DNA of 64,000 nucleotides from Mucilaginibacter auburnensis (GCF_002797815.1 NZ_PGFJ01000002.1:310001-374000), one strand, 5' to 3'. Shown: positions 53,010 to 62,957, numbered from the stretch's first letter. Numbers and translations are program-made. The notes: generated by a model from the sequence alone, not told the origin.

Positions 53010-53927
53010 ATGAACCAAATGATTACCATAGAAAAAATAGCAGAACTTACCGGGCACAGTAATCCGCTCTTTGCTTTGGCGTTATCGCAAAAGCCGGGGA
53101 TATTATTTTCGGGTGGTAATGATAAGGGCGTTGTTGAATGGAGTTTAAAAAACAACTCGTTTATTAAGGTGATGTTTCCTGTTGCTTCGTCGGTATATTC
53201 CATCCATTGTCCTGAGAATTTTCCCTACTTAATAGCAGGCCTTCGCAGCGGACAGGTATTGGTGTTTGATTTCATTCAGCAAAAAGTAATCAAATCGCTC
53301 AACCATCACCGCAAACCTGTTTTTGATATCAAGTCGGTTAACAGTAAGAAAGAGCTGCTCATCGCGTCAGAAGACGGTACCGTCTCTATATGGAACTTAG
53401 AGACGCTTGAGATGGTTCATAGCATCAACGTATCTCATGATACCGTTCGTTGTATCAGCATCTCGCCGGAAAAAAATCAGTTAGCGTTTGGCTGCCGCGA
53501 TAACAGTGTGAAGGTGTATGATCTGGAAGATTATACCCAAATAAAATCTCTTACCGGCCATACCATGGCAGTGTTTTCGTTACAATATTCACCGGAGGGC
53601 GACTACCTTGTATCTGGCACTCGTGATGCGCAGGTTAAAATTTGGGATAGCTCCACTTTTGAACTGAAACAAAATATTGCAGCTCACCTATTTGCGGTTA
53701 ACCATATTGCTTTCCACCCTACTCAACCTTACTTTGCTACTGCAAGTATGGATAAATCTATCAAAATATGGGGTTCAGACGACTTTAAGCTCTATAAAGT
53801 TATCAGCAGAGAAAAGGGCTACCAATCGCATTTGCTATCCATTAATAAAATAGCATGGGATGGTGATAATCTTATTTCGTTAAGTGATGATAAGCGTATA
53901 ATCATTTGGCGTATAGATTTCCAATAG
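53010..53927 (+). CDS. WD40 repeat protein
   Basis: A 305-residue beta-propeller with about six or seven WD40 blades, the clearest ending SIWNL, KVYDL, VKIWDS, IKIWGS and IIWRI. I use ATG 53010 (MNQMITIEKI), the ATG at 53019 is equally good; the frame extends upstream to 52989 only through the repeat. No signal peptide, so a cytoplasmic scaffold is likely. Partner unknown. Possibly the last gene of the his transcript. Confidence 0.85.
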   Translation: MNQMITIEKIAELTGHSNPLFALALSQKPGILFSGGNDKGVVEWSLKNNSFIKVMFPVASSVYSIHCPENFPYLIAGLRSGQVLVFDFIQQKVIKSLNHHRKPVFDIKSVNSKKELLIASEDGTVSIWNLETLEMVHSINVSHDTVRCISISPEKNQLAFGCRDNSVKVYDLEDYTQIKSLTGHTMAVFSLQYSPEGDYLVSGTRDAQVKIWDSSTFELKQNIAAHLFAVNHIAFHPTQPYFATASMDKSIKIWGSDDFKLYKVISREKGYQSHLLSINKIAWDGDNLISLSDDKRIIIWRIDFQ

Positions 53928-53989
53928 CATCTACCAAAATTTGGGATTAATTTCAGTTTATTTAACTTAGGTGCATTAACCTAAGCAAT

Positions 53990-54970
53990 ATGCTATCAAC
54001 AATTAAAATAACCTCTTTTATACTAATCTCGTTTTTACTATTTACCATCAACGGATGCGAAAAGCCTGCCGAGGAAGGCATCTATAAAGACAAAGCAATT
54101 CCAACCGAAAAAGCTTCAATGCTTCATAACTTGAACAATAATCTGTTCAAGGCCATTAAAACTGATCGTGATGATGCAGAACTACTTTGCTCTACTGATT
54201 TTTTGAAGCAAAAAAACATAAAGGTTCAATTTGATTACATTAATAAGCTGCGGAACGAAGATGAATATGTTTTACTCAAAGACTATTACATTGTAAATGG
54301 TGGTGATGAAAGAAGTGGTTTGATAGCAATAGATCATCCTGAAGTTAAATATGTACCACTGGCAAAGGAGATGTACATGGCCTTTTTTGTACCTAAGCAT
54401 AAACAGAACAAGCTGATGCTAACCGTTGTATATGGGAAATTTGAGATAGGATGGAAAGCCAACGAAATCTCCTTAGCCTATTATACCCAAAGGGGCAAAA
54501 CCTCGACTGAGTTACTTGATTTGGCAAAAGAAGAATATTCAAAAGGTTACCTGGTAAATGCCATCAACAATATTATGATGGCTGCAAACGCCACATCAAG
54601 CAAATATTTAAAAAATCCTCATGCTGAGGAGATCAGCACATTCTCCCAAAAAGTAATTGATGAAGCCAATGCTAAGATCAGCTACCCGCTAACGCTTAGT
54701 GAAGTGAGCACAAAGCCCAAGATTATCTCTATATCGAGCAATGCTAAAGAGGATGAGTTTTTGCAATACATCTACTACATTACCAACTTAAAAATAGCTG
54801 ATACCGGAGGGTTAAAGCGAGAAAACAATGAGATCAAAAAAGCGCTTCCGAAAATTTTCCCCGGAATAGATAAGGGTGAAAAAACCATACTGTACTCTGC
54901 TATGAGTCAAAAGCCTGTAGTTGGAGAGGCTATACCGCATTTTGACGTTACAGAAAAAATAAGCCATTAA
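53990..54970 (+). CDS. lipoprotein of unknown function
   Basis: A 326-residue predicted lipoprotein (signal to LLFTINGC, Cys23). The mature protein is mixed alpha/beta with Lys/Asn-rich composition; I recognise no domain. Positions 180-225 ([25 protein letters not shown]) look helical. Its end overlaps the convergent C40 peptidase by 4 bp. Confidence 0.72.
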   Translation: MLSTIKITSFILISFLLFTINGCEKPAEEGIYKDKAIPTEKASMLHNLNNNLFKAIKTDRDDAELLCSTDFLKQKNIKVQFDYINKLRNEDEYVLLKDYYIVNGGDERSGLIAIDHPEVKYVPLAKEMYMAFFVPKHKQNKLMLTVVYGKFEIGWKANEISLAYYTQRGKTSTELLDLAKEEYSKGYLVNAINNIMMAANATSSKYLKNPHAEEISTFSQKVIDEANAKISYPLTLSEVSTKPKIISISSNAKEDEFLQYIYYITNLKIADTGGLKRENNEIKKALPKIFPGIDKGEKTILYSAMSQKPVVGEAIPHFDVTEKISH

Positions 54971-55728
54971 AAATAACGCCTGATTGAGGTGAGTTGATGA
55001 GTATAACGTTTTTGTTCGTCTGAATAGATACCCTTATCATCAATACTTTCAATTTTCACCTTACCTGATGCGTGAATAATGGAGTGTTGATTTAATAACA
55101 TACCTACGTGCGTTATCTTGCCGTCTTTATTATGAAAGAAAGCAAGGTCACCCAAACGTGCGTCACTTAACGAAGCTACAGCCTGCCCCTGCCCTGCCTG
55201 CAAACTGGCATCGCGTTTTAAGGATATGCCTTTCATCCTGAAAACTATTTGTGTAAAGCCTGAGCAGTCAATGCCGAAATGTGTACGTCCGCCCCAAAGG
55301 TATGGCGTATTGATATAGGTTTTGGCCAATGCATCAATATTATCATTATCTCCTATTTGGCCTATTATCTCAAATTTGTCTCTGTCCATATAACAGGTAG
55401 TTCCGTTTAAGAACGAAAGCGAACTCCCTGCAGGTAAATAAATTACGCTGTTATCTTTAATTTTCCAGGCCTGTGTTATAGGGCGGTAGGTTAAACGTGG
55501 TGGATTGCTCAGTAGTTGCTGATAGGCCATGTGCCCTAACATACAAAACTGCAGGCGGGCTATCCATCCCTCGTAACCATCATGCGCTGAAGTGATGCGT
55601 ACCCAGTTCTCCTGCCACTCCAATATTTCAAACGCCTCACCGAACAGCAATTGCGATACTTGTTCGCTGCGTTCGTCCGCAGCGGCCCGCATAGGTATTA
55701 CCGCTAAATTGCAAATTCCGTATTCCAT
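54967..55728 (-). CDS. NlpC/P60 (C40) peptidase with SH3 domain
   Basis: A 253-residue peptidoglycan amidase/endopeptidase. An SH3-like domain (about 1-65, VPMR start and GYEGWIARL), a second partial SH3 region, then the NlpC/P60 domain with catalytic Cys in [14 protein letters not shown] near 150 and His in KITHVGMLL near 210. No signal peptide is visible, unusual for a cell-wall hydrolase but common for this Bacteroidota group. Probably cleaves D-Glu-Dpm type bonds. Confidence 0.9.
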   Translation of the reverse strand: MEYGICNLAVIPMRAAADERSEQVSQLLFGEAFEILEWQENWVRITSAHDGYEGWIARLQFCMLGHMAYQQLLSNPPRLTYRPITQAWKIKDNSVIYLPAGSSLSFLNGTTCYMDRDKFEIIGQIGDNDNIDALAKTYINTPYLWGGRTHFGIDCSGFTQIVFRMKGISLKRDASLQAGQGQAVASLSDARLGDLAFFHNKDGKITHVGMLLNQHSIIHASGKVKIESIDDKGIYSDEQKRYTHQLTSIRRYF

Positions 55729-55797
55729 AGGTTAAATATCAGGTAGTTTTTGTTATTATTTATGTTTACGTTAAACATTTGCAAAAGTTTCAAACAT

Positions 55798-55828
55798 AAA
55801 AAAGGGGACACAAAAATGCATCCCCTTT
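55798..55828 (-). terminator. terminator of the ferredoxin gene
   Basis: AAAGGGGA (55801-55808) pairs with TCCCCTTT (55821-55828), 12-base loop. On the minus strand, after the ferredoxin stop at 55852, a T-run follows. Confidence 0.82.
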
Positions 55829-55851
55829 AAAACTGTTTAAAGCAGTTAATA

Positions 55852-56205
55852 TTATTCGTTCATGTGCAGCCAATCTTTTTTGGCTAACAGTTCTTCGCGT
55901 GTTTCGCGTACATTCTCGTCATCTACACAGCAATCAACCGGGCAAACTGCCGCGCACTGTGGCTCATCATGAAAGCCTACACATTCGGTACACTTATCAG
56001 GTACTATATAATAAATATCATCAGATAAAGCGGCCTGTGTTTCTTCAGCATTTAAAGTAACACCATCGCCAAAATCAATAACTCCCCTTAAACCCGTACC
56101 GTCAGAGAAACGCCATGCTGCACCTGCATCATAAATAGCATTATTGGGGCATTCCGGCTCGCAGGCTCCGCAGTTTATACATTCGTCGGTGATTATAATC
56201 GCCAT
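55852..56205 (-). CDS. ferredoxin with two 4Fe-4S motifs
   Basis: A 117-residue cytoplasmic electron carrier. First cluster motif [13 protein letters not shown] (about 8-20), second [22 protein letters not shown] (about 73-93) with the longer insertion typical of Alvin-type ferredoxins. It is divergent from the LuxC-type acyl-CoA reductase, 101 bp apart, a pairing often seen in Bacteroidota. TATATTTG on the minus strand at 56266-56259 may be its -7 box. Confidence 0.92.
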   Translation of the reverse strand: MAIIITDECINCGACEPECPNNAIYDAGAAWRFSDGTGLRGVIDFGDGVTLNAEETQAALSDDIYYIVPDKCTECVGFHDEPQCAAVCPVDCCVDDENVRETREELLAKKDWLHMNE

Positions 56206-56306
56206 ATTATTTAAAAAATCTTATATTCTCAATTACCTTTGTCTGTCGCTAATAAGCGCAAATATAACAAAAAAGAAACTATACAGTTTCATCACTAAAC
56301 ATATAT

Positions 56307-57332
56307 ATGTCAAAAATCAGCAGCGAACAGCTTATACATATCCTTTCTGAACTGGGCGCAAGCCTGCAACAGCCTGATGAACAGTTGCAGGTGCTTATTC
56401 AGCAAGAGCAATATCACAACGCGTGGTTTACCCCTGCAAATGTGGAACGCGCTATTGTAGCTATTGGCGAAACGCTTAATCAGCAAGCATTACAAAAATG
56501 GCTAAGCGCCTACAACCTCGATAAGGAAGTTGAAGAAAAAAAGGTTGGACTGATATTAGCGGGTAACATTCCGTTAGTAGGTTTTCATGATGTGCTTTGC
56601 GTACTGATTAGCGGGCATCATGCCCTGATCAAAGCATCAACGCAAGATGCGCGGTTGATAAGGCAGGTGTTAAATATACTGGCTACCATTGAACCATCGT
56701 TCGCAGATAAATACACTTTTGTTGAACAATTGAAAGATTTTGACGCGGTTATTGCCACCGGCAGCGACAACTCATCGCGCTATTTTGAATATTATTTTGG
56801 CAAGGTCCCGCACATCATCCGCAAAAACAGGAACAGTATAGCCGTAATAACCGGCGACGAAACTACCGAAGAACTGAACTTATTGGGGGAGGATATTTTT
56901 AGTTATTTTGGCCTTGGATGCCGTAATGTTTCTAAGCTATCGTTGCCTGCCGGCTATGATATAGGCACATTTTTCAGACCCATTGAAACCTATCAGCCAA
57001 TCATTAACCATCATAAATACAACAACAACTACGATTATAATAAATCAATTTACCTGGTTAATAATGAAAAACATTTTGACAATGGCTTTGTGTTATTGAG
57101 GGAGCACGAAGCATTGGCATCGCCATTAGCCGTTGTGCACTATGAATATTATAGTGATTTAGCAGAGGCGGAAGCAACCATCAATGCCGGCAGCGAAAAA
57201 ATACAATGTGTGGTGTGCATATCGCCGCTTAAGGTGAACAGCCAGGTAGTTGCACCCGGCCAATCGCAAACACCACAATTGTGGGATTATGCCGATGGTG
57301 TAGATACTTTGGATTTTTTGATAAAACTGTAA
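56307..57332 (+). CDS. acyl-CoA reductase, LuxC-like
   Basis: A 341-residue aldehyde-dehydrogenase-superfamily protein of the LuxC family, reducing acyl-CoA or acyl thioesters to aldehydes with NADPH. Cofactor-binding segment VGLILAGNIPLVGFHD near 80, GSDNSSRYFEYYF near 155, catalytic Cys in FGLGCRNVSKL near 212. Shorter than bacterial luciferase LuxC (about 480) as usual in Bacteroidota. No luxAB in the window, so bioluminescence is not implied; wax ester or aldehyde metabolism is possible. TACCTTTG at 56234-56241 could be its -7 box. Confidence 0.85.
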   Translation: MSKISSEQLIHILSELGASLQQPDEQLQVLIQQEQYHNAWFTPANVERAIVAIGETLNQQALQKWLSAYNLDKEVEEKKVGLILAGNIPLVGFHDVLCVLISGHHALIKASTQDARLIRQVLNILATIEPSFADKYTFVEQLKDFDAVIATGSDNSSRYFEYYFGKVPHIIRKNRNSIAVITGDETTEELNLLGEDIFSYFGLGCRNVSKLSLPAGYDIGTFFRPIETYQPIINHHKYNNNYDYNKSIYLVNNEKHFDNGFVLLREHEALASPLAVVHYEYYSDLAEAEATINAGSEKIQCVVCISPLKVNSQVVAPGQSQTPQLWDYADGVDTLDFLIKL

Positions 57333-57351
57333 AATAACAATACCTTTGAGT

Positions 57352-57427
57352 TCAGTCATTGGGCATTTGTCATTAGTCATTTGGAGGATTCCAATGACCA
57401 ATGACGCGAAAGCTGATGATTAATGAC
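57352..57427. repeat. TCATTRGTCATT-type inverted repeat
   Basis: AGTCATTGGGCATTTGTCAT and following words face CCAATGACCAATGACGCG and later AATGACC. It fills the gap between luxC and the 67-residue gene. Related words occur at 58341-58481. Confidence 0.8.
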
Positions 57428-57435
57428 CTTTTGAA

Positions 57436-57639
57436 ATGTATATAATTAAAGTAAAAGGCGTTGCCAAAATACCCGACTATGTTCAGCTGCGAGATGATAA
57501 GTTTACACTGCTGGCTTACTTCAGGGTTGACCGTCCGGAGAAATCACTGGATAAAGTTGGATTGGGCGAAAAAGCCGATTATATAATGAATTTAGTAAGA
57601 GAATTGCCTTTTGGGCAGATCTTGAAACTGGATCTTTAA
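57436..57639 (+). CDS. small conserved-looking protein, unknown
   Basis: A 67-residue soluble protein (MYIIKVKGVAKIPDYVQLRD) predicted as a small alpha/beta fold, with no signal peptide or cysteine. It ends 9 bp before ftsE and is probably co-transcribed. Function unknown. I would expect conserved synteny with ftsE in relatives, but cannot check it. Confidence 0.7.
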   Translation: MYIIKVKGVAKIPDYVQLRDDKFTLLAYFRVDRPEKSLDKVGLGEKADYIMNLVRELPFGQILKLDL

Positions 57640-57648
57640 TAAGACATC

Positions 57649-58338
57649 ATGATAGGAAAATCAATTATAAAACTGAATAACGTTGATATTTTTCAGCAGA
57701 AAAACAAAGTTCTCTCCAAGGTAAACCTGCACATTGATAAAGGCGATTTTGTGTGGCTGATAGGCCAGACGGGATCAGGAAAAAGCAGCTTGCTCAAGGT
57801 AATTTACGGCGATTTACCGCTTACCATTGGAGATGGACATGCCTGTGGTTACAGTTTGTTTAAACTACCTGAAAAAGATATTCCTTTTTTGCGCCGCAAA
57901 CTGGGCATTGTGTTTCAGGATTTCCAGTTATTGACCGACCGATCTGTTGAACACAACCTGCAATTTGTGATGCGCGCAACCGGCTGGACAGACCCTAAAC
58001 TTATTGCCGACCGCACCCTTGATGTTTTAGAAAAAGTTGGCCTGCGTTCCAAATTAAAAAAAATGCCGCACGAGCTTTCGGGCGGAGAACAGCAGCGTGT
58101 AGTTATAGCCCGTGCGTTATTGAACGACCCTGAAATTATACTAGCCGATGAGCCTACAGGTAACCTTGACCCGGAAACTTCTGAAGAAATTGTACTACTG
58201 CTAAAACAGATCAGCCAGGCAGGTACTGCTGTTGTTGTAGCCACGCACGATTATCATATTATCCGCGCGTTCCCTTCACGTATCATAAAATGCGAAGCTG
58301 GTAAGGTACTGGAAGATGTGCAGTTGGCGCAGGTTTAG
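57649..58338 (+). CDS. ftsE: FtsE-type ABC ATPase
   Basis: A 229-residue ABC ATPase. Walker [11 protein letters not shown] near 38, Q-loop [10 protein letters not shown] near 87, signature LSGGEQQR near 141, Walker [11 protein letters not shown] near 160, switch His in VATHDYH near 198. Sequence is closest to FtsE, partner of FtsX in activating cell-wall hydrolases at the division septum; ftsX is not adjacent here, as is common in Bacteroidota, so LolD-type function cannot be excluded. Followed by its own terminator at 58396. Confidence 0.88.
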   Translation: MIGKSIIKLNNVDIFQQKNKVLSKVNLHIDKGDFVWLIGQTGSGKSSLLKVIYGDLPLTIGDGHACGYSLFKLPEKDIPFLRRKLGIVFQDFQLLTDRSVEHNLQFVMRATGWTDPKLIADRTLDVLEKVGLRSKLKKMPHELSGGEQQRVVIARALLNDPEIILADEPTGNLDPETSEEIVLLLKQISQAGTAVVVATHDYHIIRAFPSRIIKCEAGKVLEDVQLAQV

Positions 58339-58340
58339 AA

Positions 58341-58481
58341 GATTAGTGATTAGAGACTGGTGATTAGTTGATTAATAAGTGACAAAATTGTTATTAGCGA
58401 TGTGTTTTAATACATCGCTTTTTTTATTAATGACCATCGCCTGTGCCTAACGACAAATGACCGGTGACTAATGACAATGAT
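58341..58481. repeat. GATTAGTGATTAG / TAATGACC-type repeat arms around ftsE terminator
   Basis: Left arm 58341-58381 is GATTAGTGATTAG-type words; right arm 58425-58481 has ATTAATGACC and AAATGACCGGTGACTAATGA. They face each other around the terminator at 58396-58425. Same word family as 57352-57427. Confidence 0.7.
58396..58425 (+). terminator. terminator of ftsE
   Basis: AGCGATGT (58396-58403) pairs exactly with ACATCGCT (58412-58419), then seven T's. Confidence 0.9.
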
Positions 58482-58493
58482 GCCAACTGCTAC

Positions 58494-58563
58494 TGTCACT
58501 TTCTACTGACATTCAGAAAGCTCTGTCACCTTGTCGGGTTTTAACTAATGGCAAGGTACTTGA
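58494..58563 (+). promoter_or_regulatory. candidate sigma-54-like promoter and TGTCA sites before grpE
   Basis: TGGCAAGGTACTTGA at 58549-58563 has GG and GA separated by 10 bases and resembles the sigma-54 consensus TGGCAC-N5-TTGCA with two mismatches. Upstream TGTCA (58494-58498), TGACA (58507-58511) and TGTCA (58524-58528) form overlapping inverted repeats that could bind an activator. The implied start fits ATG 58594. No sigma-54 or activator gene is in the window. Confidence 0.4.
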
Positions 58564-58593
58564 TTAGCACTATCAGCTATGATATTTAACGAT

Positions 58594-59151
58594 ATGTTGA
58601 AGAAAAAGAAGACAGATAACCCGGAAACTCCTGAAGTTGACCAGGAAAATATTGACAATAATGCAGTTCAGCCTGAAGAACAGGCAGAAGTAAATACACC
58701 ATCAGCCGAAGATGTTTTGAAAGAAGAACTGGCACTGGCCAATGATAAATATCTGCGTTTATTTGCCGAGTTTGATAATTTTAGACGCCGCACACGTACA
58801 GAACGCGAAGAGGCCCGTAAAATGGAAGGTAAAGACGTAATTACCGCCCTGCTGCCTGTACTTGATGATTTTGAACGTGCCCTTAAAGCTACCGAAAATG
58901 CTACCGATGTAACATCGGTTAGAGAAGGCGTTATGCTGATCCAAAACAAACTCAAGAACACGCTTACTCAAAAAGGCCTTGTGCCTATGGAATCTATCGG
59001 CAGCGAATTTGATGCCGATATTCACGAAGCCATTACCAATATTCCTGCCCCTACTGAAGATATGAAGGGCAAGGTAATTGATGAAATGGAAAAAGGCTAT
59101 TATCTTAATGACAAAGTAATACGCTTTGCCAAGGTAATTGTAGGAGCGTAA
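58594..59151 (+). CDS. grpE: nucleotide exchange factor GrpE
   Basis: A 185-residue co-chaperone releasing ADP from DnaK. Acidic, charged N-terminus (to about 50), long coiled-coil helix (about 45-100, LALANDKYLRLFAEFDNFRRRT), four-helix bundle, and the beta-wing ending MEKGYYLNDKVIRFAKVIVG. Start ATG 58594 is preferred over ATG 58579 because the candidate promoter ends at 58563. Operon with dnaJ; dnaK is elsewhere. Confidence 0.94.
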   Translation: MLKKKKTDNPETPEVDQENIDNNAVQPEEQAEVNTPSAEDVLKEELALANDKYLRLFAEFDNFRRRTRTEREEARKMEGKDVITALLPVLDDFERALKATENATDVTSVREGVMLIQNKLKNTLTQKGLVPMESIGSEFDADIHEAITNIPAPTEDMKGKVIDEMEKGYYLNDKVIRFAKVIVGA

Positions 59152-59156
59152 GCTTG

Positions 59157-59273
59157 ATGTCGGATTTCGGATTTTCGATTTCGAATTTTTGAATATCTGA
59201 CGGGTAAAAGAAATTAAAAAATCAATATTCGATAAAGATTGAATCCGAAATCTAAAATTCGAATTCCGAAATA
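59157..59273. repeat. CGGATTTCGAATTC-type inverted repeat, grpE-dnaJ gap
   Basis: CGGATTTCGGATTTTCGATT and following words face GATTGAATCCGAAATC and AATTCGAATTCCGAAAT. The element fills the gap between grpE stop and dnaJ start. Confidence 0.82.
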
Positions 59274-59281
59274 AATAAAAG

Positions 59282-60451
59282 ATGTCTAAACGAGATTATT
59301 ACGATATACTTGGCGTTTCGAGGGGTGCCGACGCGGATGAGATAAAGAAAGCCTATCGTAAAATGGCTATTAAATATCACCCGGATAAAAACGAGGGCGA
59401 TAAAGATGCCGAAGAAAAATTTAAGGAGGCTGCCGAAGCTTATGAGGTTTTAAGCAACCCCGAAAAGCGTCAGCGCTATAACCAGTTTGGTCACGCGGCC
59501 AACGCACAGTCGGCCAGTGGTGGCGGCTATGGTGGTGCCGGCGGCATGAATATGGAAGACATATTCAGCCAGTTTGGCGATATTTTTGGCGGCGGCAGTC
59601 CGTTTGGCGAATTTTTTGGCGGTGGAGGTGGCGGTCAGCAACGTGGCGGTCGCCGTGTGGCACGTGGCAGCAACCTGCGCATTAAAGTGCGTTTAACCCT
59701 TGAAGAAATTGCCAATGGTACCGAAAAGAAAATTAAAGTTAACAAACAGGTGCATTGCAAAACCTGCGATGGTACCGGCGCTAAAGATAAATCATCTTTC
59801 CAAACCTGTAAAACCTGCGGTGGCCAGGGTGCGGTACGTAGGGTAACCAATACCATATTGGGCCAGATGCAAACCACTAGCACCTGCCCTACCTGTAACG
59901 GTGAAGGCAGCGTAATCACTTCAAAATGTAATGTTTGCCATGGCGACGGCGTTGTACGCGGTGAAGAGACCATTACTTTAAATGTGCCTGCAGGTGTAAG
60001 CGAAGGCATGCAATTAAGCATGAGTGGCAAAGGTAACGCAGCTCCACGTGGAGGTGTACCGGGAGATCTGATCATCCTGATAGAAGAAGTACCGCACGAA
60101 ACCTTAAAGCGCGATGGCAGCAATGTTATTTACGATCTGCATATCACTTTCATCGACGCTGCTTTAGGCACCAGCATTGAGGTACCAACTATAGATGGTA
60201 AAGCTAAGATCAAAATAGAGCCGGGAACGCAAGGAGGCAGAATATTGCGCCTGAAAGGTAAAGGTGTACCGGAAGTTAACTCTTACCACCGCGGCGATCA
60301 GTTGATACACATCAACATATGGACGCCTAAAGCGTTGAGTAACGAGGAACGTGCCCTATTAGAAAAATTACAAAACTCACCTAACTTTAAACCCAATCCG
60401 GGCAAAAACGAGAAAAGCTTCTTTGAACGGATGAAAGAGTATTTTGAGTAG
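59282..60451 (+). CDS. dnaJ: molecular chaperone DnaJ
   Basis: A 389-residue type I Hsp40 that stimulates DnaK ATPase and delivers substrates. J domain 1-70 with HPD at 33-35; Gly/Phe-rich region about 75-130; four CxxCxGxG zinc repeats ([32 protein letters not shown], about 160-235); then the two C-terminal beta domains. All landmarks intact. Confidence 0.96.
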   Translation: MSKRDYYDILGVSRGADADEIKKAYRKMAIKYHPDKNEGDKDAEEKFKEAAEAYEVLSNPEKRQRYNQFGHAANAQSASGGGYGGAGGMNMEDIFSQFGDIFGGGSPFGEFFGGGGGGQQRGGRRVARGSNLRIKVRLTLEEIANGTEKKIKVNKQVHCKTCDGTGAKDKSSFQTCKTCGGQGAVRRVTNTILGQMQTTSTCPTCNGEGSVITSKCNVCHGDGVVRGEETITLNVPAGVSEGMQLSMSGKGNAAPRGGVPGDLIILIEEVPHETLKRDGSNVIYDLHITFIDAALGTSIEVPTIDGKAKIKIEPGTQGGRILRLKGKGVPEVNSYHRGDQLIHINIWTPKALSNEERALLEKLQNSPNFKPNPGKNEKSFFERMKEYFE

Positions 60452-60456
60452 GTATT

Positions 60457-60489
60457 AGTCCGGAAGACGGAAAAGACGGGAAGTCCGGA
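60457..60489. repeat. GTCCGGAAGACGG-type repeat after dnaJ
   Basis: AGTCCGGAAGACGG, AAAAGACGGGAAGTCCGGA: words of one type repeated within 33 bp, close to the dnaJ stop. Single-arm, shorter than the other families. Confidence 0.55.
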
Positions 60490-60503
60490 AAATATATTAA
60501 AAG

Positions 60504-60530
60504 AGCCCAGAATCAGTTTGATTTTGGGCT
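60504..60530 (+). terminator. probable terminator of grpE-dnaJ
   Basis: AGCCCAGAATCA (60504-60515) pairs with TGATTTTGGGCT (60519-60530) with one G-T wobble and a 3-base loop. The T-tract after it is weak. Confidence 0.65.
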
Positions 60531-60587
60531 ATTTGCTTACAGCATGAGCTAAAACATTCATTCAGGAAGTATTTAACTATAAACAGC

Positions 60588-62957
60588 TCAATTAACTACA
60601 TCATCATTTCGTATTCCCACTTTAGTGCGCTTAACTGCATCTTTTAATTCGCCGAAATTGTAATTTAAACTTAGCTTGTAAACACGCAGAAAAGTTTGAT
60701 TATTAGCCACCTCATAAAAGTCCATTCCGGTTACCCTTGTCTCAACATTTCTGAATTTTTTAAATGGATTATTAACTGTGGCTGTTATACTCCATTTTCC
60801 TTTTATTAATTCATGCGTACTGCTAAAGGACGTATTGATCTGAGGAGCAATGAGCGATTGAAATGACTGCGGCGCGAAATTTTTGCCAATAACGTTCATA
60901 TAGGCCCCTATCCGCCACGAGGCTGTTGGGTGATAACTACCGCTTACTGTAAAGTTATGGTACCACCCTTTAGTTTCAATCTGCGCAGCCGCAGCCTGAA
61001 TATTTACATACGTTAAATTGCCGTTAAAGCTCAGGCTTAACTTTTTGGTTGCAGCCAGGTTAGCGCTAAGGTCTATACTCAATGCATCTCCCCTGCCTAT
61101 GTTTTCATAAGTACTACTGGTTACGCCGGTTGCAGCGTTATAAGTTATCAGTCTGAAATCTAAATCATTGAAATAGGAATAGGTTGTACCGAGCGTTACT
61201 GAAAGTATTCTACCGCTTAAATTGTAGCCTGCCATTATGTTGTTAATGATTGCCGGGCGCAGATCAGCATTTCCCTGCATCTCATAATTTGGGTTACTGC
61301 GGTCTACATAAGGGTTAATGCGGTTAACGCCCGGGCGCCTTAGCCTTTGCGAAAAGCCAAAATTTAAGCTGTTTGCATCATTTACCTGATAACTTGCCGA
61401 AACAGAGGGAACAACATTTAAATAATTTTGAGCAACGTCGCCGCCTACAACGGTTTTCTCCGCGCGCAAGCCCGCCTTAACGCCCCACTTCTTTCCCGCG
61501 TAGGTTAAAGAGCTAAATGCAGAAAAAACATCCTGCGACATATTAAAACTATTACTCAAGGCGTTTGCGCCTGTATAACTAAAATTGCTGGAGTTACCTC
61601 GCAAAATTGCCTTTACACCGTGTTCAAAACCTAAGGCTTTGGTGCCCGAGGCATAATCTAATTGCAAAGTATGCTCATTGGTGCCGGCTTTATTGTACTG
61701 ATAAAAATCAGGCAGCGTATAATTTGTCCTGTTGGTTAAGGTCACCACATTATCATTTACGTTAACATAATCTGTATACCTGTAAGAAAAAGTAAGCAAT
61801 TTTATTTTCTTCGATTGAAATGCCACCTGATAATTCAATGATGCATCCAAACCGTGACCATCTCCTTTATAATTATTTTGGAGATGGTAACCCTGCAATA
61901 CGCCACCGCTACCATTTAACAATGATTGCTGTATTGTTGCATTGTTATTACCTGTTCCGCTGATATTGAATTGAGCCGACAAAAGCTGAAACTTATTGAT
62001 CTCGTAACTCAACTCTGTCCCAAAGTATCCGCTTCTCCCGTCAAATTTGCGTTGGCTTGTTTGCGTCAAATCAGTAGCATCGCTTCCGAAAGAGGTCCGT
62101 ATTAAAGAACTTTCCGTTTCGGGCGTTTTGTTAATGGAGCCGCCCGCGGTAGCAGCAACCAACAATTTTCCTGCTTTAAAATTGAATGAGCTACCAACAC
62201 CAGGTCCGCCTGTTGGCGTACTGCCATTCAAATTCACAGTACCGTTGTAGCCATCAGCTGTTTTTTTACTGGTAACTATATTAATTATTCCTGCAAAACC
62301 TTCTGCATCATATTTAGCCGGAGGATTTGTAATAACTTCAATTTTCTCGATGGTAGCTGCAGGCATACTGCGCAGCACATCTTTGGGGTTTTGCTCTATC
62401 ATTCCAGATGGCTTGCCGTTTAAAAAAATCTTAAACCCGGTATTATTCTTTAACAGAATATTTTGGTCGGCATCCAACGATACGAACGGCACTTTACGCA
62501 TCATGTCCAAAACACTGCTGCCTTTGCTATCCGGATCGGCTTTAACATCATATACCAGCCTATCAGCTTCCTGTCGCACCAGGTGCTTAGCTGCAGAAAT
62601 CTCAACTGTATTAAGCGTTTTCCCTTCGGGTGCCAATTGCAAACCTACTTCTATACGGCCCGATTTAGCATCTATTGTTTCAATAACAATGGTTTTGCTT
62701 TGATAGCCCTGCATTTGAGAGCCTAAGCGATAATCGCCTTGCAAATCGTTGATACTAAACCTGCCATTTTCGTCGCTTAAGACTATTTTGACCGACTTAT
62801 CTGTTAACGACTTAACGGCCACCGTAGCGGCTTTTATGGGCTGTCTACTAATAGAGTCTGTAACTATACCGCTGATTGTAAAAGTGGTCTGCGCTTTTGA
62901 CTTGTTATGTGCGAGCAAGATGATTGCGCACATGGTTAGTATTTTAAACATCTTCAT
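60588..62957 (-). CDS. TonB-receptor-like outer-membrane beta-barrel protein
   Basis: A 789-residue exported protein: signal peptide to about 22 (NKSKAQ), carboxypeptidase-regulatory-like domain (about 28-110), plug domain (about 130-225; IEKIEVITNPPAKYDAEGFAGIINIVT in pieces), then an OMP_b-brl_3-type beta barrel (about 360-780). This group is widespread in Bacteroidota and is often next to ECF sigma factors or stress genes. No SusD partner. Substrate unknown. The downstream (60588) end is close to the dnaJ terminator; convergent. Confidence 0.88.
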   Translation of the reverse strand: MKMFKILTMCAIILLAHNKSKAQTTFTISGIVTDSISRQPIKAATVAVKSLTDKSVKIVLSDENGRFSINDLQGDYRLGSQMQGYQSKTIVIETIDAKSGRIEVGLQLAPEGKTLNTVEISAAKHLVRQEADRLVYDVKADPDSKGSSVLDMMRKVPFVSLDADQNILLKNNTGFKIFLNGKPSGMIEQNPKDVLRSMPAATIEKIEVITNPPAKYDAEGFAGIINIVTSKKTADGYNGTVNLNGSTPTGGPGVGSSFNFKAGKLLVAATAGGSINKTPETESSLIRTSFGSDATDLTQTSQRKFDGRSGYFGTELSYEINKFQLLSAQFNISGTGNNNATIQQSLLNGSGGVLQGYHLQNNYKGDGHGLDASLNYQVAFQSKKIKLLTFSYRYTDYVNVNDNVVTLTNRTNYTLPDFYQYNKAGTNEHTLQLDYASGTKALGFEHGVKAILRGNSSNFSYTGANALSNSFNMSQDVFSAFSSLTYAGKKWGVKAGLRAEKTVVGGDVAQNYLNVVPSVSASYQVNDANSLNFGFSQRLRRPGVNRINPYVDRSNPNYEMQGNADLRPAIINNIMAGYNLSGRILSVTLGTTYSYFNDLDFRLITYNAATGVTSSTYENIGRGDALSIDLSANLAATKKLSLSFNGNLTYVNIQAAAAQIETKGWYHNFTVSGSYHPTASWRIGAYMNVIGKNFAPQSFQSLIAPQINTSFSSTHELIKGKWSITATVNNPFKKFRNVETRVTGMDFYEVANNQTFLRVYKLSLNYNFGELKDAVKRTKVGIRNDDVVN

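Noticed and set aside
56307..57332. LuxC homologue as evidence of bioluminescence
   Set aside because: No luxA, luxB, luxD or luxE is nearby; short LuxC-like reductases occur widely in Bacteroidota.
58668..59025. Antisense frames in grpE
   Set aside because: Ser-rich or irregular translations typical of antisense shadows of a coiled-coil gene.
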